Shown here: one piece after another, positions 1-9,263 of the stretch
How positions within the stretch are numbered: position 1 is the first letter of the stretch
Layout: the number at the start of each line of letters is the position of its first letter
NCBI RefSeq assembly: GCF_006152145.1
Contig: NZ_VDFV01000001.1
Span: 248,001 to 312,000, forward strand
From: Rubellimicrobium roseum
Lineage (GTDB): Bacteria > Pseudomonadota > Alphaproteobacteria > Rhodobacterales > Rhodobacteraceae
Reading direction: 5' to 3'
Length of the DNA stretch: 64,000 nucleotides
Position numbers and translations under genes: made by a program
The notes under the pieces: model-generated
Seen by the model: the letters and a program-made list of their open reading frames with translations, nothing else
Told to the model about the DNA's origin: nothing
Databases searched by the model: none

Positions 1-1
1 G

Positions 2-1429
2 AATCCCTGGCTGGGCGGCAAGGCCGCGGTGCTGGAGGAGGCGGGCTTCCGCTTCGACATGGGCCCCACGATCCTGACCATGCCGCGGGTGCTGGAGCGG
101 ATCTTCTCCGAAGCGGGGCGGAACATCGCGGACTACCTGACGCTGGTGCGGCTCGACCCGCAGTGGCGCTGCTTCTACGACGACGGCACGGTGCTCGACC
201 TTAGGGAGACCGAGACCGACGCGCGAGCGGCCATCGGAGCTTTGAATCCGGGCGATGCCAAAGGCTTCGATGATTTCATGGCGGTGGCCAAGCGGCTGGC
301 GGAGGTGTCCGACAAGTTCTTCTTCTGGAAGTCCGTCGAGGACCTGAAGGACACGATGAACTTGAAGGCCAACATGAGCCTGGGCACGCTGTCGGACGTG
401 CTGAGCCTTCGGATGCACCGGACGGTCGCGGGCCAGATCAAGAGGAACATCGCCGACCCCCGCGTGCGGCAGATGTTGGAGCATTTCATCCAGTACGTGG
501 GCAGCAGCCCGCTCGGCGCACCTGCCGTGCTCTGCGGGATCGCGCAGATGCAGCTGGGCGAAGGCGTGTGGTACCCGATGGGCGGCACGCGCGCGGTCCC
601 GGTGGCCCTGACCCGGCTGGCCGAGGAACTGGGCGTCGACTTCCGCACCGGCGTGGACGTGACCCGCATCCACACGGAGGACGGGTCGGCCAAGGCGCTC
701 GTCACCTCGGACGGTGAACGGTTCGAGTTCGATCGCATCGTGTCGAACATGGATTCGGTGCGAACCTATCGCGAGCTGATCGGCGGCGCGGCCTGGGACA
801 GCTTCGCCCGCGGGCGCAAGCGCGAAGCCGCCTGCTCGGGCGTGGTGCTGTACCTGGGGCTGGACCGAGCCTACGAGCATCTGGCGCACCACAACTTCGT
901 CTTCTCACGCGACCCGGAAGAGGAGTTCGGCAGCATCTACGGCAAGGGCGAGCCCGCGCCCGACCCGACCGCCTACATCGCCGCGCCCGCCCGGACCGAG
1001 CTGGGCGTGGCCCCGGAAGGAGGCGAGGCCCTCTATATCCTCGTGCACACGCCTTACCTGCGCGACCGGCACGACTGGTCCCGGATGTTGCCGGCGTACC
1101 GGCGTACGATCCTCGACAAGCTGGCCCGCGCAGCCGGCATGGGCGACATTGAGGAGCGGATCGTGGTCGAAAGGACGCTCACGCCCCAGGACATCCATGA
1201 CCGCTACAAGGTTCTGAACGGTGCGATCTACGGGCTCGCGAGCCATGGCAAGGTGCTGGGCGCCTTCAAGCCGGGCAACAGGTCGCGGCAGGTAAAGGGC
1301 CTCTACTTGGCCGGCGGGTCGGCGCACCCGGGGCCGGGGATGCCGATGGCGCTCATGTCCGGATGGATCGCGGCGGACACGCTTCATCAGGACGCCACTT
1401 CCAATGCCGCCCACGTCGCCGCCCAGTGA
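2..1429 (+). CDS. Phytoene desaturase family carotenoid desaturase/oxidase (5' end cut)
   Basis: FAD-dependent amine-oxidase-fold enzyme of the CrtI/CrtN/CrtP family, which desaturates or terminally oxidises carotenoids at the membrane. The reading frame is open to the left edge, so the start codon and the N-terminal Rossmann FAD motif lie outside; 475 residues are visible. The first visible residues, GGKAAVLEEAGFRFDMGPTI, are the conserved segment that follows the FAD loop in this family. The C-terminal FAD/substrate motif is seen as YLAGGSAHPGPGMPMALMSG. With about 35 missing residues the length fits the usual 500 or so. The next four genes (acyltransferase, glycosyltransferase, sulfotransferase, aldehyde dehydrogenase) suggest a carotenoic-acid pathway, so a CrtN- or CrtP-like role is as likely as classical CrtI. 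The exact reaction cannot be told from sequence alone. The stop overlaps the next start (GTGA). Confidence 0.88.
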   Translation, partial: NPWLGGKAAVLEEAGFRFDMGPTILTMPRVLERIFSEAGRNIADYLTLVRLDPQWRCFYDDGTVLDLRETETDARAAIGALNPGDAKGFDDFMAVAKRLAEVSDKFFFWKSVEDLKDTMNLKANMSLGTLSDVLSLRMHRTVAGQIKRNIADPRVRQMLEHFIQYVGSSPLGAPAVLCGIAQMQLGEGVWYPMGGTRAVPVALTRLAEELGVDFRTGVDVTRIHTEDGSAKALVTSDGERFEFDRIVSNMDSVRTYRELIGGAAWDSFARGRKREAACSGVVLYLGLDRAYEHLAHHNFVFSRDPEEEFGSIYGKGEPAPDPTAYIAAPARTELGVAPEGGEALYILVHTPYLRDRHDWSRMLPAYRRTILDKLARAAGMGDIEERIVVERTLTPQDIHDRYKVLNGAIYGLASHGKVLGAFKPGNRSRQVKGLYLAGGSAHPGPGMPMALMSGWIAADTLHQDATSNAAHVAAQ

Positions 1430-2226
1430 GCGCTGCCGCCTATAGGCACGACCCGGCGCAGGACCCTGTGGCCCTGCGTCGTCCGCCGATGGTCCGATTT
1501 TTCGTGGCGGTCATGGCACGTCAGATGGCGGCCTCATTCCGGGCGATCCGGCTGGCACGGCCAGGGCTGCCGGAGCTGCCGTCCGACAGGCCGCTGGTGA
1601 TCTACTCGAACCATCCTTCCTGGTGGGACCCGGCCTTTGTCATCGTGCTTCATTCTCGCCTGTTCCCCGACCGCGAGGGTTATGGACCGATGGAGGCGGA
1701 GATGCTGCGCCGCTACGGCTTCTTCCGCCGCATCGGCATCTTCGGCGTCGAGGAAGGGCGCGCTGGCGCGCTGCGTTTCCTCGCTACATCGCGGGCGATC
1801 CTGTCCGACCCGCGCCGGATGCTGTGGATCACGGCGCAGGGCCGCTTCGCCGACCCGCGCGAGCGGCCTCTGGGGCTCCGGCCGGGCGTCGCCCACCTGA
1901 TGGCGCGGATACCCAGGGCTATCGCCGTGCCCCTGGCGCTGGAATACCCGTTCTGGAGCGAGAAGCGACCCGAGGCGTTGGCGGCCTTCGGAACCCCGCT
2001 GGAAGGGCAAGGCGACGCGGCGAATTGGGCTCCGCGTCTCGAGATCGCCCTGACGGACACCTGCGATCGGCTGGCTGCGCTCGCCCAAGCGCGCGATCCG
2101 GCCGCCTTCACGAACCTATTGGCGGGCCAGGCCGGCGTGGGCGGCATCTACGGAACCTGGCAGCGGCTCCGGGCGCTCGCGCGCGGCGAACGGCACGTGC
2201 CCGATCATCTTGCGGAACGGCCATGA
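1426..2226 (+). CDS. Lysophospholipid acyltransferase family (PlsC-like), probable carotenoid acyltransferase
   Basis: PlsC-fold acyltransferase, 266 residues from a GTG start that overlaps the preceding stop as GTGA; longer upstream starts would run inside the desaturase gene. The catalytic HX4D block is visible as [11 protein letters not shown] (around residue 65), and a second block appears as [14 protein letters not shown], where phospholipid acyltransferases carry the FPEG-type motif; here it is altered to AQGRF. A hydrophobic stretch follows the N-terminus. Position between a carotenoid desaturase and a GT2 enzyme suggests transfer of a fatty acyl chain onto a glycosylated carotenoid, as CrtO does in staphyloxanthin synthesis. 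That role is inferred from neighbours. The alternative is a general glycerolipid acyltransferase. The following gene starts at the ATGA overlap, so the cluster is translationally coupled. Confidence 0.82.
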   Translation: MSAAAYRHDPAQDPVALRRPPMVRFFVAVMARQMAASFRAIRLARPGLPELPSDRPLVIYSNHPSWWDPAFVIVLHSRLFPDREGYGPMEAEMLRRYGFFRRIGIFGVEEGRAGALRFLATSRAILSDPRRMLWITAQGRFADPRERPLGLRPGVAHLMARIPRAIAVPLALEYPFWSEKRPEALAAFGTPLEGQGDAANWAPRLEIALTDTCDRLAALAQARDPAAFTNLLAGQAGVGGIYGTWQRLRALARGERHVPDHLAERP

Positions 2227-3332
2227 TCCCTCTGTCTGTTCTCGCCTTGGTTCTGGCGGCACTCTACTCCGGGATGACCTTCGCCAACCTTCGCGCCTAC
2301 CGGCCCCCTTCCCCCCTCGCCACCAGGCGCCCGACCGTGTCTGTCCTGATCCCCGCCCGGGACGAGGAGGGCAATATCGGCGCGGTGCTCGACTCCGTGC
2401 TGGCCTCGCGCGGGGTCGATCTGGACGTGGTGGTGCTGGACGACGGTTCGGCCGACCGCACGGGCACGATCGTCCGGGAGCGGGCGGCGCAGGACGGGCG
2501 AGTGCGGCTCGTGGCGGGCGCGCCGCTGCCACGCGGCTGGGTTGGCAAGCAGCACGCCTGCTGGCAGCTTTCGCTGGCCGCACGGGCGCCGATACTGATC
2601 TATGTCGACGCCGACGTGCGACTGCATCCCGAGACCCTTGCGCGGCTCGCCGGCTTCGTCGAGGCGAATGGCCTGGGCCTCGCCAGCGGATTTCCCCGGC
2701 AGGTCACGGTCACGTTGGGAGAGAAGATCGCCATCCCGCAGATCTTCGTTGTGCTCTTGGGCTACCTGCCGCTGGCCGTGGCGCGGTGGCAGGCGACCGA
2801 TCCGCGCTTCGCCGCGGCTTGCGGTCAGTGCCTTGCGGTGACGCGCGCGGCCTATGACGCGAGCGGGGGTCATGCAGCTATCCGCGGAACTATCCACGAT
2901 GGATTGCGCCTTGCAAGGGCGGTACGGGAGGCAGGATTCGCCACCGACCTCTGCGACCTGAGCGACCTCGCCACATGCCGGATGTACTCTAACTGGAGCG
3001 ACCTCTGGGCGGGCTTTTCAAAGAACGCCCGCGAGGGAATGGCCACCCCTCGCGCCCTTCCCATATGGACGCTGCTTCTGGGCGGAGGACACCTGCTGCC
3101 GATCCTGCTGCTGCCCGTCGCCTCTGGCGTGGCCTGGGGGATCGCTGCGTTGTCATCGGCACTCATGTGGGCGGCGGCCGCCACCACGGCCCGACGTGTC
3201 GGAGCCTCTTCCGTCTCGGTGCTCCTTCATCCCGTGGGGGTAGCGGTGACGCTGGCGATCCAGTGGAACGCGCTGCTGCGCGGGCGGCGTCGAAGCCCGG
3301 CCGTCTGGCGCGGCCGCACCTACGACGTATGA
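2223..3332 (+). CDS. Membrane GT2 glycosyltransferase, CrtQ-like
   Basis: Family 2 glycosyltransferase of 369 residues. It opens with a membrane anchor (residues 3-22), then a GT-A domain with [26 protein letters not shown] and the metal-binding IYVDADVRL segment, and ends with two or three hydrophobic segments (about residues 280-345). The same layout is seen in CrtQ-type glycosyltransferases that glucosylate carotenoid carboxylates. The ATG is chosen because it overlaps the upstream stop as ATGA and precedes the hydrophobic anchor; a much longer open frame upstream has no homology-like content. The gene sits in a run of four overlapping genes. Substrate assignment (carotenoic acid plus a nucleotide sugar) is inferred from context. 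The protein could equally be a general lipid-linked glycosyltransferase. Confidence 0.85.
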   Translation: MIPLSVLALVLAALYSGMTFANLRAYRPPSPLATRRPTVSVLIPARDEEGNIGAVLDSVLASRGVDLDVVVLDDGSADRTGTIVRERAAQDGRVRLVAGAPLPRGWVGKQHACWQLSLAARAPILIYVDADVRLHPETLARLAGFVEANGLGLASGFPRQVTVTLGEKIAIPQIFVVLLGYLPLAVARWQATDPRFAAACGQCLAVTRAAYDASGGHAAIRGTIHDGLRLARAVREAGFATDLCDLSDLATCRMYSNWSDLWAGFSKNAREGMATPRALPIWTLLLGGGHLLPILLLPVASGVAWGIAALSSALMWAAAATTARRVGASSVSVLLHPVGVAVTLAIQWNALLRGRRRSPAVWRGRTYDV

Positions 3333-4426
3333 GCGGCTTTCCTTGGCACCGGATCTTCCATCCGCTCTGCGGCGCTGATCCCGTGACGCTTCTGCGGCTG
3401 GTGGCGAGGCACGGGCCGCCTTCGGTCCGGGGGACGCCGGCTTATCTTGTGGCGCTGGCGACTTCGCTCGTGCGCCTGCCCTTCACGGCGGCGGATCTCG
3501 CGCTTGAAGCCCTGGACCCGACCGCCATCGCCCCGCCTGTCTTCATCGTCGGTTACCCTCGCAGCGGGACAACGCACCTCCACAATCTCCTGGCCGCCTC
3601 GGGAGCCTTCGCCACCGCTCCCCCGGTGCTGGCGGCGATGCCTTGGGAAGCGCGGAGCCTTGCACCGCTGGCCAAGCCCTTCATCGACCCCTACCTGCCG
3701 AGCACCCGGCTGATCGACAAGGTCGCCATGGGCCCCGAGGCGCCGACCGAGGATGAGGTGGGCTTGGCCAATCTCGGGCCCGGCAGCTACTTTCACGCCG
3801 TCTACTTTCCGCGCCGCTTCTCCCAAACCTACCACGAGGGGCTTGCCGGGCCAACGGACGAGGCTCGGAGGCGTGCCATCCACCGCTATGTTGCGGCGCT
3901 GGGACGGCGGGCACGAGAGCGCCCCCTCCTGCTCAAGAACCCCGCCTACACGGCCCAGGTAGACCTGCTCCTCGATCTTTTCCCGGGCGCGCGGATCGTC
4001 CATATCCATCGCGACCCGCGCGGGGTCTTTGCCTCCTCGCGCCGGGCGCTCCGGCGCACGATGCGCGAACTGGCGTTGCAGGATGTGCCCGTAGGCGAGA
4101 TCGACAGCGCGGTGTTGGCCACCTATCCGCCAGTGATGCGGGCGCTGCGCGAGCAGTCGGCGCAGCTGCCGCCCGGGCGTTTCGCCGAGGTGAGCTTCGA
4201 GTCCCTAACCACCGAGCCGAGACGCGTGCTGCAGCAGCTCTGGCGTCAGCTAGACCTGCCTGCCCCGCCAGGCGCCATGGACAGGATCGACGCTCACCTT
4301 CGGCAGGTCGCTGAATTCCGGCCCGAAGGCGCGCGCCTCGAGGCCACGGACCTAGGTCGCCTAGAAGCCGCTTGGTCCAAGGAACTGGCGCTCTACGGCG
4401 TTCCTAGCGCAGCAGGAACCGGATGA
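3329..4426 (+). CDS. Sulfotransferase family protein in carotenoid cluster
   Basis: PAPS-dependent sulfotransferase-like protein of 365 residues, starting at an ATGA overlap with the glycosyltransferase. The 5'-phosphosulfate loop is clear at residues 75-84 ([10 protein letters not shown]). The 3'-phosphate-binding region is seen as [18 protein letters not shown], and a conserved core follows at [13 protein letters not shown]. These features fit the Sulfotransfer_3/PF13469 group. Sulfated carotenoids are known from some alphaproteobacteria, so a sulfated carotenoid glycoside is a reasonable idea, but a different acceptor such as a lipid or polysaccharide cannot be excluded. No PAPS-synthesis genes are in the window. 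Its 3' end overlaps the convergent aldehyde dehydrogenase gene by 23 bases, so neither gene can have a separate terminator in between. Confidence 0.85.
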   Translation: MSGFPWHRIFHPLCGADPVTLLRLVARHGPPSVRGTPAYLVALATSLVRLPFTAADLALEALDPTAIAPPVFIVGYPRSGTTHLHNLLAASGAFATAPPVLAAMPWEARSLAPLAKPFIDPYLPSTRLIDKVAMGPEAPTEDEVGLANLGPGSYFHAVYFPRRFSQTYHEGLAGPTDEARRRAIHRYVAALGRRARERPLLLKNPAYTAQVDLLLDLFPGARIVHIHRDPRGVFASSRRALRRTMRELALQDVPVGEIDSAVLATYPPVMRALREQSAQLPPGRFAEVSFESLTTEPRRVLQQLWRQLDLPAPPGAMDRIDAHLRQVAEFRPEGARLEATDLGRLEAAWSKELALYGVPSAAGTG

Positions 4427-5789
4427 TCCGATCCACCGAGGACCCATAGGGCGGGCGCCCCAGGCGCGCAGGCATCCAGCGCGAAGCCACCATGATGCTG
4501 CGCGGGCGGGTGAAGGCAAGAAAGCCTTCCTCGCCGTGATACGAGCCCATGCCGGACTCGCCTGCCCCGCCGAAAGGAAGCGAGTGCGCCGCCGTGTGCA
4601 GAAGGCAGTCATTGACCAGAGCCCCGCCCGACCGCACCCGCGCTACGACACCTTCGCAAGCCGCCCGACTCCGGCCCAGCACGTAGAGCGCGAGCGGCAC
4701 GGGTCGGGCGTTGGCGAAGGCCTCGGCCTGCAACAGATCGTCGTAGGGGACGATGGGAAGGATCGGGCCAAAGATCTCCTCGCGCAGGAGCGGGCTGTCG
4801 GGATCGGGGTCGACCACGGCCCAGGCGCCGAACTTGGGCGGTGCTGGCATGCGCTCCATGAGCGGCACCCCGCGTGCGCCCTCGAGCAGTCCCTCAAGTC
4901 GGCCGAGGTCCTGGGGACGGGCGATGGCGGCATAGTCAGGCCCCTGCGGATCCGGGTAGAGCCGCTGCGTCGCTGAGCGTAAGGCGTCCAGGGTGTCGCC
5001 CATCCGGTCGCGAGGGACGAGAAGGTAGTCTGGCGCGACGCAAGTCTGTCCCGCGTTGAAGAGTTTCCCGGCCATGACCGCTTTGGCCGCATCCATCAGG
5101 TCGGCGTCCGGCATCACGATGGCGGGCGACTTGCCGCCAAGTTCTAGAGTCACGGGAATCAGATTCCGCGCCGCTGCTTCGGCCACCTTCCGTCCCGTCG
5201 CGGTGGAGCCGGTGAAGAAAAGCCCGTCGAGCGGCAACTCGGTCAGCGCGCGCGCGATCTCCGGTCCGCCCTCTACGACCCGAGCAAGGTCGGGTGGCAG
5301 CGCCCGCTCCACGACCTGCGCCAGCAGCGAGGCAGTGCGAGGCGTGGCCTCGGAGGGCTTGAGGAGAACCCGGTTTCCGCCTGCGAGCGCCGCGACCAAG
5401 GGCACGAAGGCAAGCTGCAGAGGATAATTCCAGGGCGCGATGATGCCCACGCGGCCCAATGGCACCCGCTCCACCCGCCCCGACGCACCCAGATATTCGG
5501 CCGGCAGCCGCACCCGGCGAGGGCGCGTCCACCGCGTCAGCCGTCGGAGCGTCCAATCGATGCTGGAAAGCACGAGCCCGACCTCGGCCAGCATGGTCTC
5601 GGGCCGGGGCCGCCCGACGAAGTCGGCGTCGATGGCGCGGGCAAAGTCGTCGGCTGCCTGAAGGACCGCTGCGCGCAAGCTCAGAAGATGCGCGCGCCGT
5701 GCCGGCAGATCGGGTGCCGCAGCCACCAAGCTATCGAAAGCCGCACGTACGAGGCCAACCGCCCCAAGATCCGATGATCCGCCGTCCAT
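4404..5789 (-). CDS. Aldehyde dehydrogenase, possibly carotenoid-aldehyde type
   Basis: NAD(P)-dependent aldehyde dehydrogenase of 461 residues. Visible motifs are APWNYPLQL (residues 118-126), FTGSTATGRK (192-201), the general base Glu216 in LELGGKSP, and the nucleophile Cys250 in FNAGQTC. The EEIFGPILP segment and the PFGGAGESGMG loop complete the fold. The overall form is that of the short coniferyl-aldehyde-dehydrogenase/AldH subgroup, and a C-terminal tail rich in Arg and hydrophobic residues could attach it to the membrane. In staphyloxanthin synthesis an AldH oxidises the terminal carotenoid aldehyde to the acid; the neighbouring desaturase, glycosyltransferase and acyltransferase make that role attractive here. 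The start ATG follows a GGAGAG ribosome-binding site. It is transcribed toward the cluster and overlaps the sulfotransferase 3' end. Confidence 0.88.
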   Translation of the reverse strand: MDGGSSDLGAVGLVRAAFDSLVAAAPDLPARRAHLLSLRAAVLQAADDFARAIDADFVGRPRPETMLAEVGLVLSSIDWTLRRLTRWTRPRRVRLPAEYLGASGRVERVPLGRVGIIAPWNYPLQLAFVPLVAALAGGNRVLLKPSEATPRTASLLAQVVERALPPDLARVVEGGPEIARALTELPLDGLFFTGSTATGRKVAEAAARNLIPVTLELGGKSPAIVMPDADLMDAAKAVMAGKLFNAGQTCVAPDYLLVPRDRMGDTLDALRSATQRLYPDPQGPDYAAIARPQDLGRLEGLLEGARGVPLMERMPAPPKFGAWAVVDPDPDSPLLREEIFGPILPIVPYDDLLQAEAFANARPVPLALYVLGRSRAACEGVVARVRSGGALVNDCLLHTAAHSLPFGGAGESGMGSYHGEEGFLAFTRPRSIMVASRWMPARLGRPPYGSSVDRIIRFLLR

Positions 5790-6042
5790 GCGTGCTCTCC
5801 GTACCGGAATTATTCTGCCGCAAGCGCAAGCCGAGTCCCATTCGATCTCAAGAGAGATACTGGATGGCCTCCAAGCTGCACATTGTCACAGGCTAGCTGA
5901 CGTGGATTTCGTGGCAAGCGAAGGGATCATCAACAACGGTGATGTCTTCTGGAATGCCGGGGGGAGGTTACGGGGTGGGCGGCCGAGACCGAACTGTCCG
6001 ACGCGTTCGTGAACCGCGGGTGTCGTGTTGACCAAGCACAGC

Positions 6043-6056
6043 TTGACCCGGATCAA
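6043..6056. promoter_or_regulatory. FNR/FnrL-box-like palindrome
   Basis: The 14-base sequence TTGACCCGGATCAA matches the FNR-family consensus TTGAY-N4-RTCAA used by FnrL/FixK-type regulators in alphaproteobacteria. No convincing gene starts directly downstream on either strand; the nearest recognised start is the aldehyde dehydrogenase at 5789, reading away on the minus strand about 250 bases off. The site may be a relic, may serve an unrecognised transcript, or may be chance. Confidence 0.35.
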
Positions 6057-7474
6057 GGCGCAGCAAGCGGTCTAAGAAACCATCTCCCTAGGAGACCGGC
6101 AAGACCATGCCAGGGCCTCTCGGGAAGGTCAGTGGGCAAAAACGGATCGGGACGAAACAAGGCGAGCGCTCGACTCGTGCAGCGAACAGGCACCAACTCG
6201 CCTGGAGATCTGGGCCGGACCATAGAGGCGGGGGCATGGGCCGAAGCCCGTGGCGATGTCATGCTGAACCCATCGCCGCCGAGTGCCCTTACGAGGGCCG
6301 GCGTCGTCGCTGGTCGGCCGCCCAGACGCTTCACTATATTAGAAGAACGCGAGACTTCCCTCCGAACCTCGGTCCTTCCCTAAGCGGGCTTTCGGGCCTG
6401 TTGTTCGGGCCTGTTGGCGGACGAAGGGTGGCTCCGGACGTGCGCGGACCGCAGGAGGTCGCGGCCCGGCTCCGGCCTGGCTCTGGCCGGGGGACCGCGG
6501 GCGATACTGGGCCATCCGGCGGCCGAGGCGACATGGTCCGCAGGTGTGACGCCCTGCGCCCGCCACCGCTGGCGCAGGGAGGCCAGCGGCCCGAAAACGG
6601 ACCGGGCGACGGACCCGGGGGCGTTCGCGACGGAACGAGTTGGGGAAGCGCCATGGGCTCGCGCCCACCGGCGAGGGGGCGACTCCGGACGGCCGGATCG
6701 GACTTGACGCCGGAAGGACCTGGTCCTCGCCGGTGGGCGGCCTCGGCTTGGCCTCAAGCCCCGCTGGCGGTCAGCGGGTCGGACCAGTGTCCGACCTGCG
6801 TCCGGCGGCGCGACGCCGTCGAATCATTCCCTCAATCGGAGGAGATCCCGCCCCGAGTTCGCAGCGCGGGACCGGATAGTAGCCCGGGGCGCGCCCGCCG
6901 CCGGGCCGCGAGGCCGGGTCAGCCCGGGGTGAACAGGGGCCGCGAGAAGCCCGACGCCACAGGTGGCGGCGGGCGCCCGGACGGCAAGATCGCCTGTCGC
7001 CTCGCCGCAGCCAGAGGCGTCCCCGAAGGCCCACGACCAGACCGCACCGACCGGCGTCTCCCCTCGGCGCCGGGCCATTGCCCTCTGGCCCCAGAGGGCG
7101 GCCACCCCCGCCATGGCCGCCAAACCGGCATGCCCCAGGACGGCCAACCGGATCACCCCAAGGGGAAGGTCAGTCAAGAGTTCTGGTGTGGGACTGGCGC
7201 ATGGGCGCGGGTGGAGCGTTGGGGGCGCGGCGGAGGCGGTCGGAGGTGTGACCGGCCCGCCGGCGGGCGTGACCGTCACGGGCGGACGCGCGGCCGGGAA
7301 ACGGCCTGCGGCGCGAGAACGCCTGCGCTCCTGGAAGGGCGCCCCCCATCTCCGGCCGTGGACGGCGGCGCCGACCTCGGTCCGCCCGGGCTGTCGGGGC
7401 GCGAGGGAGCGACGGGGCGCCCCGGCCTTCTCGGGCCGGGCTCGCCTCGCGAGGGGCCCGTGCGTCCTTCGGCC

Positions 7475-7486
7475 GGTCACGTGACC
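7475..7486. repeat. 12-base perfect palindrome with CACGTG core
   Basis: GGTCACGTGACC is self-complementary over all 12 bases and lies inside the gene-poor region. It could be a regulator-binding site or chance. No gene start lies close enough to assign it. Confidence 0.3.
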
Positions 7487-8151
7487 CTGTCGCCGAAGCG
7501 GCCCGCGCGGATGCTGGACCGGCGACGTGGGCGGGCCGCCGGGCCGGGCCGCTCCCGCACCGGCTGCCCACCTCGAACGGGGGGCTTCGGACCTCCTGCC
7601 CACACCGGATGCCGATGATCCGCTCGGCGCCGAACCTCGACCGCCCCCAAGGGACGGGCCGGGCCGGACGCCAACCCCACCCAGTGGAATAGGGAGGAGC
7701 AACATCGGCAGTGGCAGACGTCTTCAAGCCAACCGCCTCGATTTCAGAGCGTCGCAGCGGCTTTCACTCGGGATCTAGCCGACGCGTAGCTGCGCTCTGC
7801 GATGCATCGGCCCGAACCTGCTCGGAAACGGTTTGTCCGGCTATGCGGATCGCCTCCGAGGCATTCCGGTTCGAGCGCTCGGCCAGCTTAGATAAAGGAT
7901 TCGGATACGCACACCACCCGTGGCCAACGTCCAAGCCGCCGTAGCTCGGGGTCCCAGCGGCACGCCCGCCAACCTCTTCAGGAGCCTCGGCGGACCGAGG
8001 AACAGGACCGGACAGCACATGGCCCGCATTGGCTCCAAAGCCTTCCTTGTGCCTCCGGAGAGGTCTGCATAAGCAGATCATGGAACATCAGCGCCCGCTC
8101 CGGTCTCGCTCAGCGCACCGAATTCGGCGCTCCTGACAAGGAAGCGAATGC

Positions 8152-9051
8152 ATGCAGCGTCCATCTTGGTTTCTTGCCGTAGTCCTGGTTGCAGCGGCAG
8201 GAATTGGCGGACTTGCGGCAGGAACGCTGTCGGACAAGCCCCGCGAGGCGTTGGACCGATCAAGTTATGTGATCCGCGAAACGCTCGGGCTTGAGAAGAA
8301 CTGGGTCCGCGTTCCTGGACCGGAGCAGGCCGAAGGATTGGAGGCCGTGGCCTGTCCCGCCCCATCGCATGCGGTGGTGCTCGTGACGGGCGGTCAGTCG
8401 AATGCGGCGAACTCCAATACCTCCATGTCCCAGATCAGGGCGGATGCACCGGTCTTTACGTGGTTCGAAGGTCGCTGCTATCCGGGCGGGGACCCTATGC
8501 TCGGCGCAAGCGGCCAGAGGGGAAGCCTGTGGCCGGAACTCGGCCAGCGACTCGCGGACGAGCTTGGCCGGCCGGTCCTGTTCATCAACGGTGCGATCGG
8601 CGGCACCCAGGTCGGCGACTGGTTGGACGATCGGTCTGGCTACTACGCCGCGCTCGCTGGACGGGTGGCATCAGCACGCCAGGCAGGCTTCGAGCCCGAT
8701 CTGATTCTCTGGCACCAAGGCGAAACCGACGCCTTGGCCGAACACGACATGTCAATGCTCGAGCGCCGGTTCAGTCAGTTGGCGGACCGTCTGCTCGCCG
8801 ACATGCCCCAAAGCCAACTCTATCTCTTCCAGGCTTCCAAGTGCATCGGCTCGAAGCGGGCAAAAGGTGTGGAAATCGTTCGCGAGGTGCAGGCCAACAC
8901 CGTTCGGGGACGCGACCGCGCCATCCTCGGCATGAACACCGACGAACTCGGTGACGAGTTTCGATGGGACACCTGCCACTTCAACAGTCTGGGCCGTGCC
9001 GCCATCGTGAACCACCTCGCACCCGAACTGACGGCGCTGCTGAGCCGCTGA
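8152..9051 (+). CDS. SASA-type carbohydrate esterase (sialate O-acetylesterase domain family)
   Basis: SGNH-fold esterase of 299 residues. An N-terminal hydrophobic segment (residues 6-24) is a signal peptide or membrane anchor, so the enzyme probably acts in the periplasm or outside. The nucleophile block is VTGGQSNAANSN (around residue 82), the central block is ILWHQGETDA (around residue 186), and the catalytic Asp/His pair appears near the C-terminus as DTCHFNSLGR. These three blocks in this order are those of the SASA/carbohydrate-esterase 6 group that removes acetyl esters from sugars. The ATG is supported by AAGGAAG seven bases upstream. No operon partner is adjacent; the gene stands alone between the gene-poor region and the DUF892 gene. 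A role in trimming acetylated cell-surface polysaccharide is possible but inferred. Confidence 0.8.
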   Translation: MQRPSWFLAVVLVAAAGIGGLAAGTLSDKPREALDRSSYVIRETLGLEKNWVRVPGPEQAEGLEAVACPAPSHAVVLVTGGQSNAANSNTSMSQIRADAPVFTWFEGRCYPGGDPMLGASGQRGSLWPELGQRLADELGRPVLFINGAIGGTQVGDWLDDRSGYYAALAGRVASARQAGFEPDLILWHQGETDALAEHDMSMLERRFSQLADRLLADMPQSQLYLFQASKCIGSKRAKGVEIVREVQANTVRGRDRAILGMNTDELGDEFRWDTCHFNSLGRAAIVNHLAPELTALLSR

Positions 9052-9088
9052 TCGCCCCCTCCGGCCAGTTTACCAGCCACCTTGTTAT

Positions 9089-9114
9089 GGGCCTGCTTCG
9101 TGCCAAGCAGGCCC
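9089..9114 (+). terminator. Hairpin downstream of the SASA esterase
   Basis: A perfect 10-base inverted repeat (GGGCCTGCTT and AAGCAGGCCC) encloses a six-base loop 38 bases after the esterase stop. No T-run follows, so it may act as a pausing or mRNA-stabilising hairpin rather than a full intrinsic terminator. Confidence 0.55.
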
Positions 9115-9175
9115 TGCGCGCCTGGGGCTTGCCTTCGTCATGCCGAGCTGGACCGTCACGCACCGCCTTGAGACG

Positions 9176-9200
9176 GGAACCGCTCGATCAACAGGACGTT
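9176..9200 (+). promoter_or_regulatory. EcfG-type general stress promoter
   Basis: GGAAC, 16 bases, then CGTT: an exact match to the alphaproteobacterial EcfG (sigma-EcfG/PhyR regulon) promoter pattern. It lies about 64 bases before the start of a DUF892 ferritin-like gene, a family often induced by general stress, which supports the assignment. Confidence 0.7.
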
Positions 9201-9263
9201 TCCCGATCCGAAGCGGGAAGGTGGACCTCCGGGGTCCCGCCCCCGCATGACCGGAGGATTCCC

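Larger units (their letters stand above)
5790..8151. other. 2.4 kb GC-rich region without a convincing gene
   Basis: Long open frames occur on both strands here (for example 6107-7618 on the plus strand and 6824-7705 on the minus strand), but they are dominated by Arg, Gly, Pro and Ala, show no motif I recognise, and lack good ribosome-binding sites. They look like chance frames in very GC-rich DNA. The stretch contains an FNR-box-like palindrome near 6043, a 12-base palindrome at 7475, and a short frame at 7764-8081 (minus) with a slightly helical C-terminal half that I cannot assign. It may be a decayed gene region, a structured non-coding element or a transcription boundary. I cannot decide which from sequence alone. 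Confidence 0.5.

Noticed and set aside
6107-7618. 503-residue open frame on the plus strand in the gene-poor region
   Set aside because: Composition is almost only Arg, Gly, Pro and Ala, there is no motif or ribosome-binding site, and other frames are equally open; it looks like GC-bias noise.
6824-7705. 293-residue minus-strand frame in the same stretch, with one hydrophobic segment
   Set aside because: Mostly low-complexity Gly/Arg/Pro sequence with no recognisable domain; a possible decayed gene but not supportable as a CDS.
7764-8081. 105-residue minus-strand frame with a helical-looking C-terminal half
   Set aside because: No ribosome-binding site, no family match I can name, and it ends upstream of the esterase promoter area.
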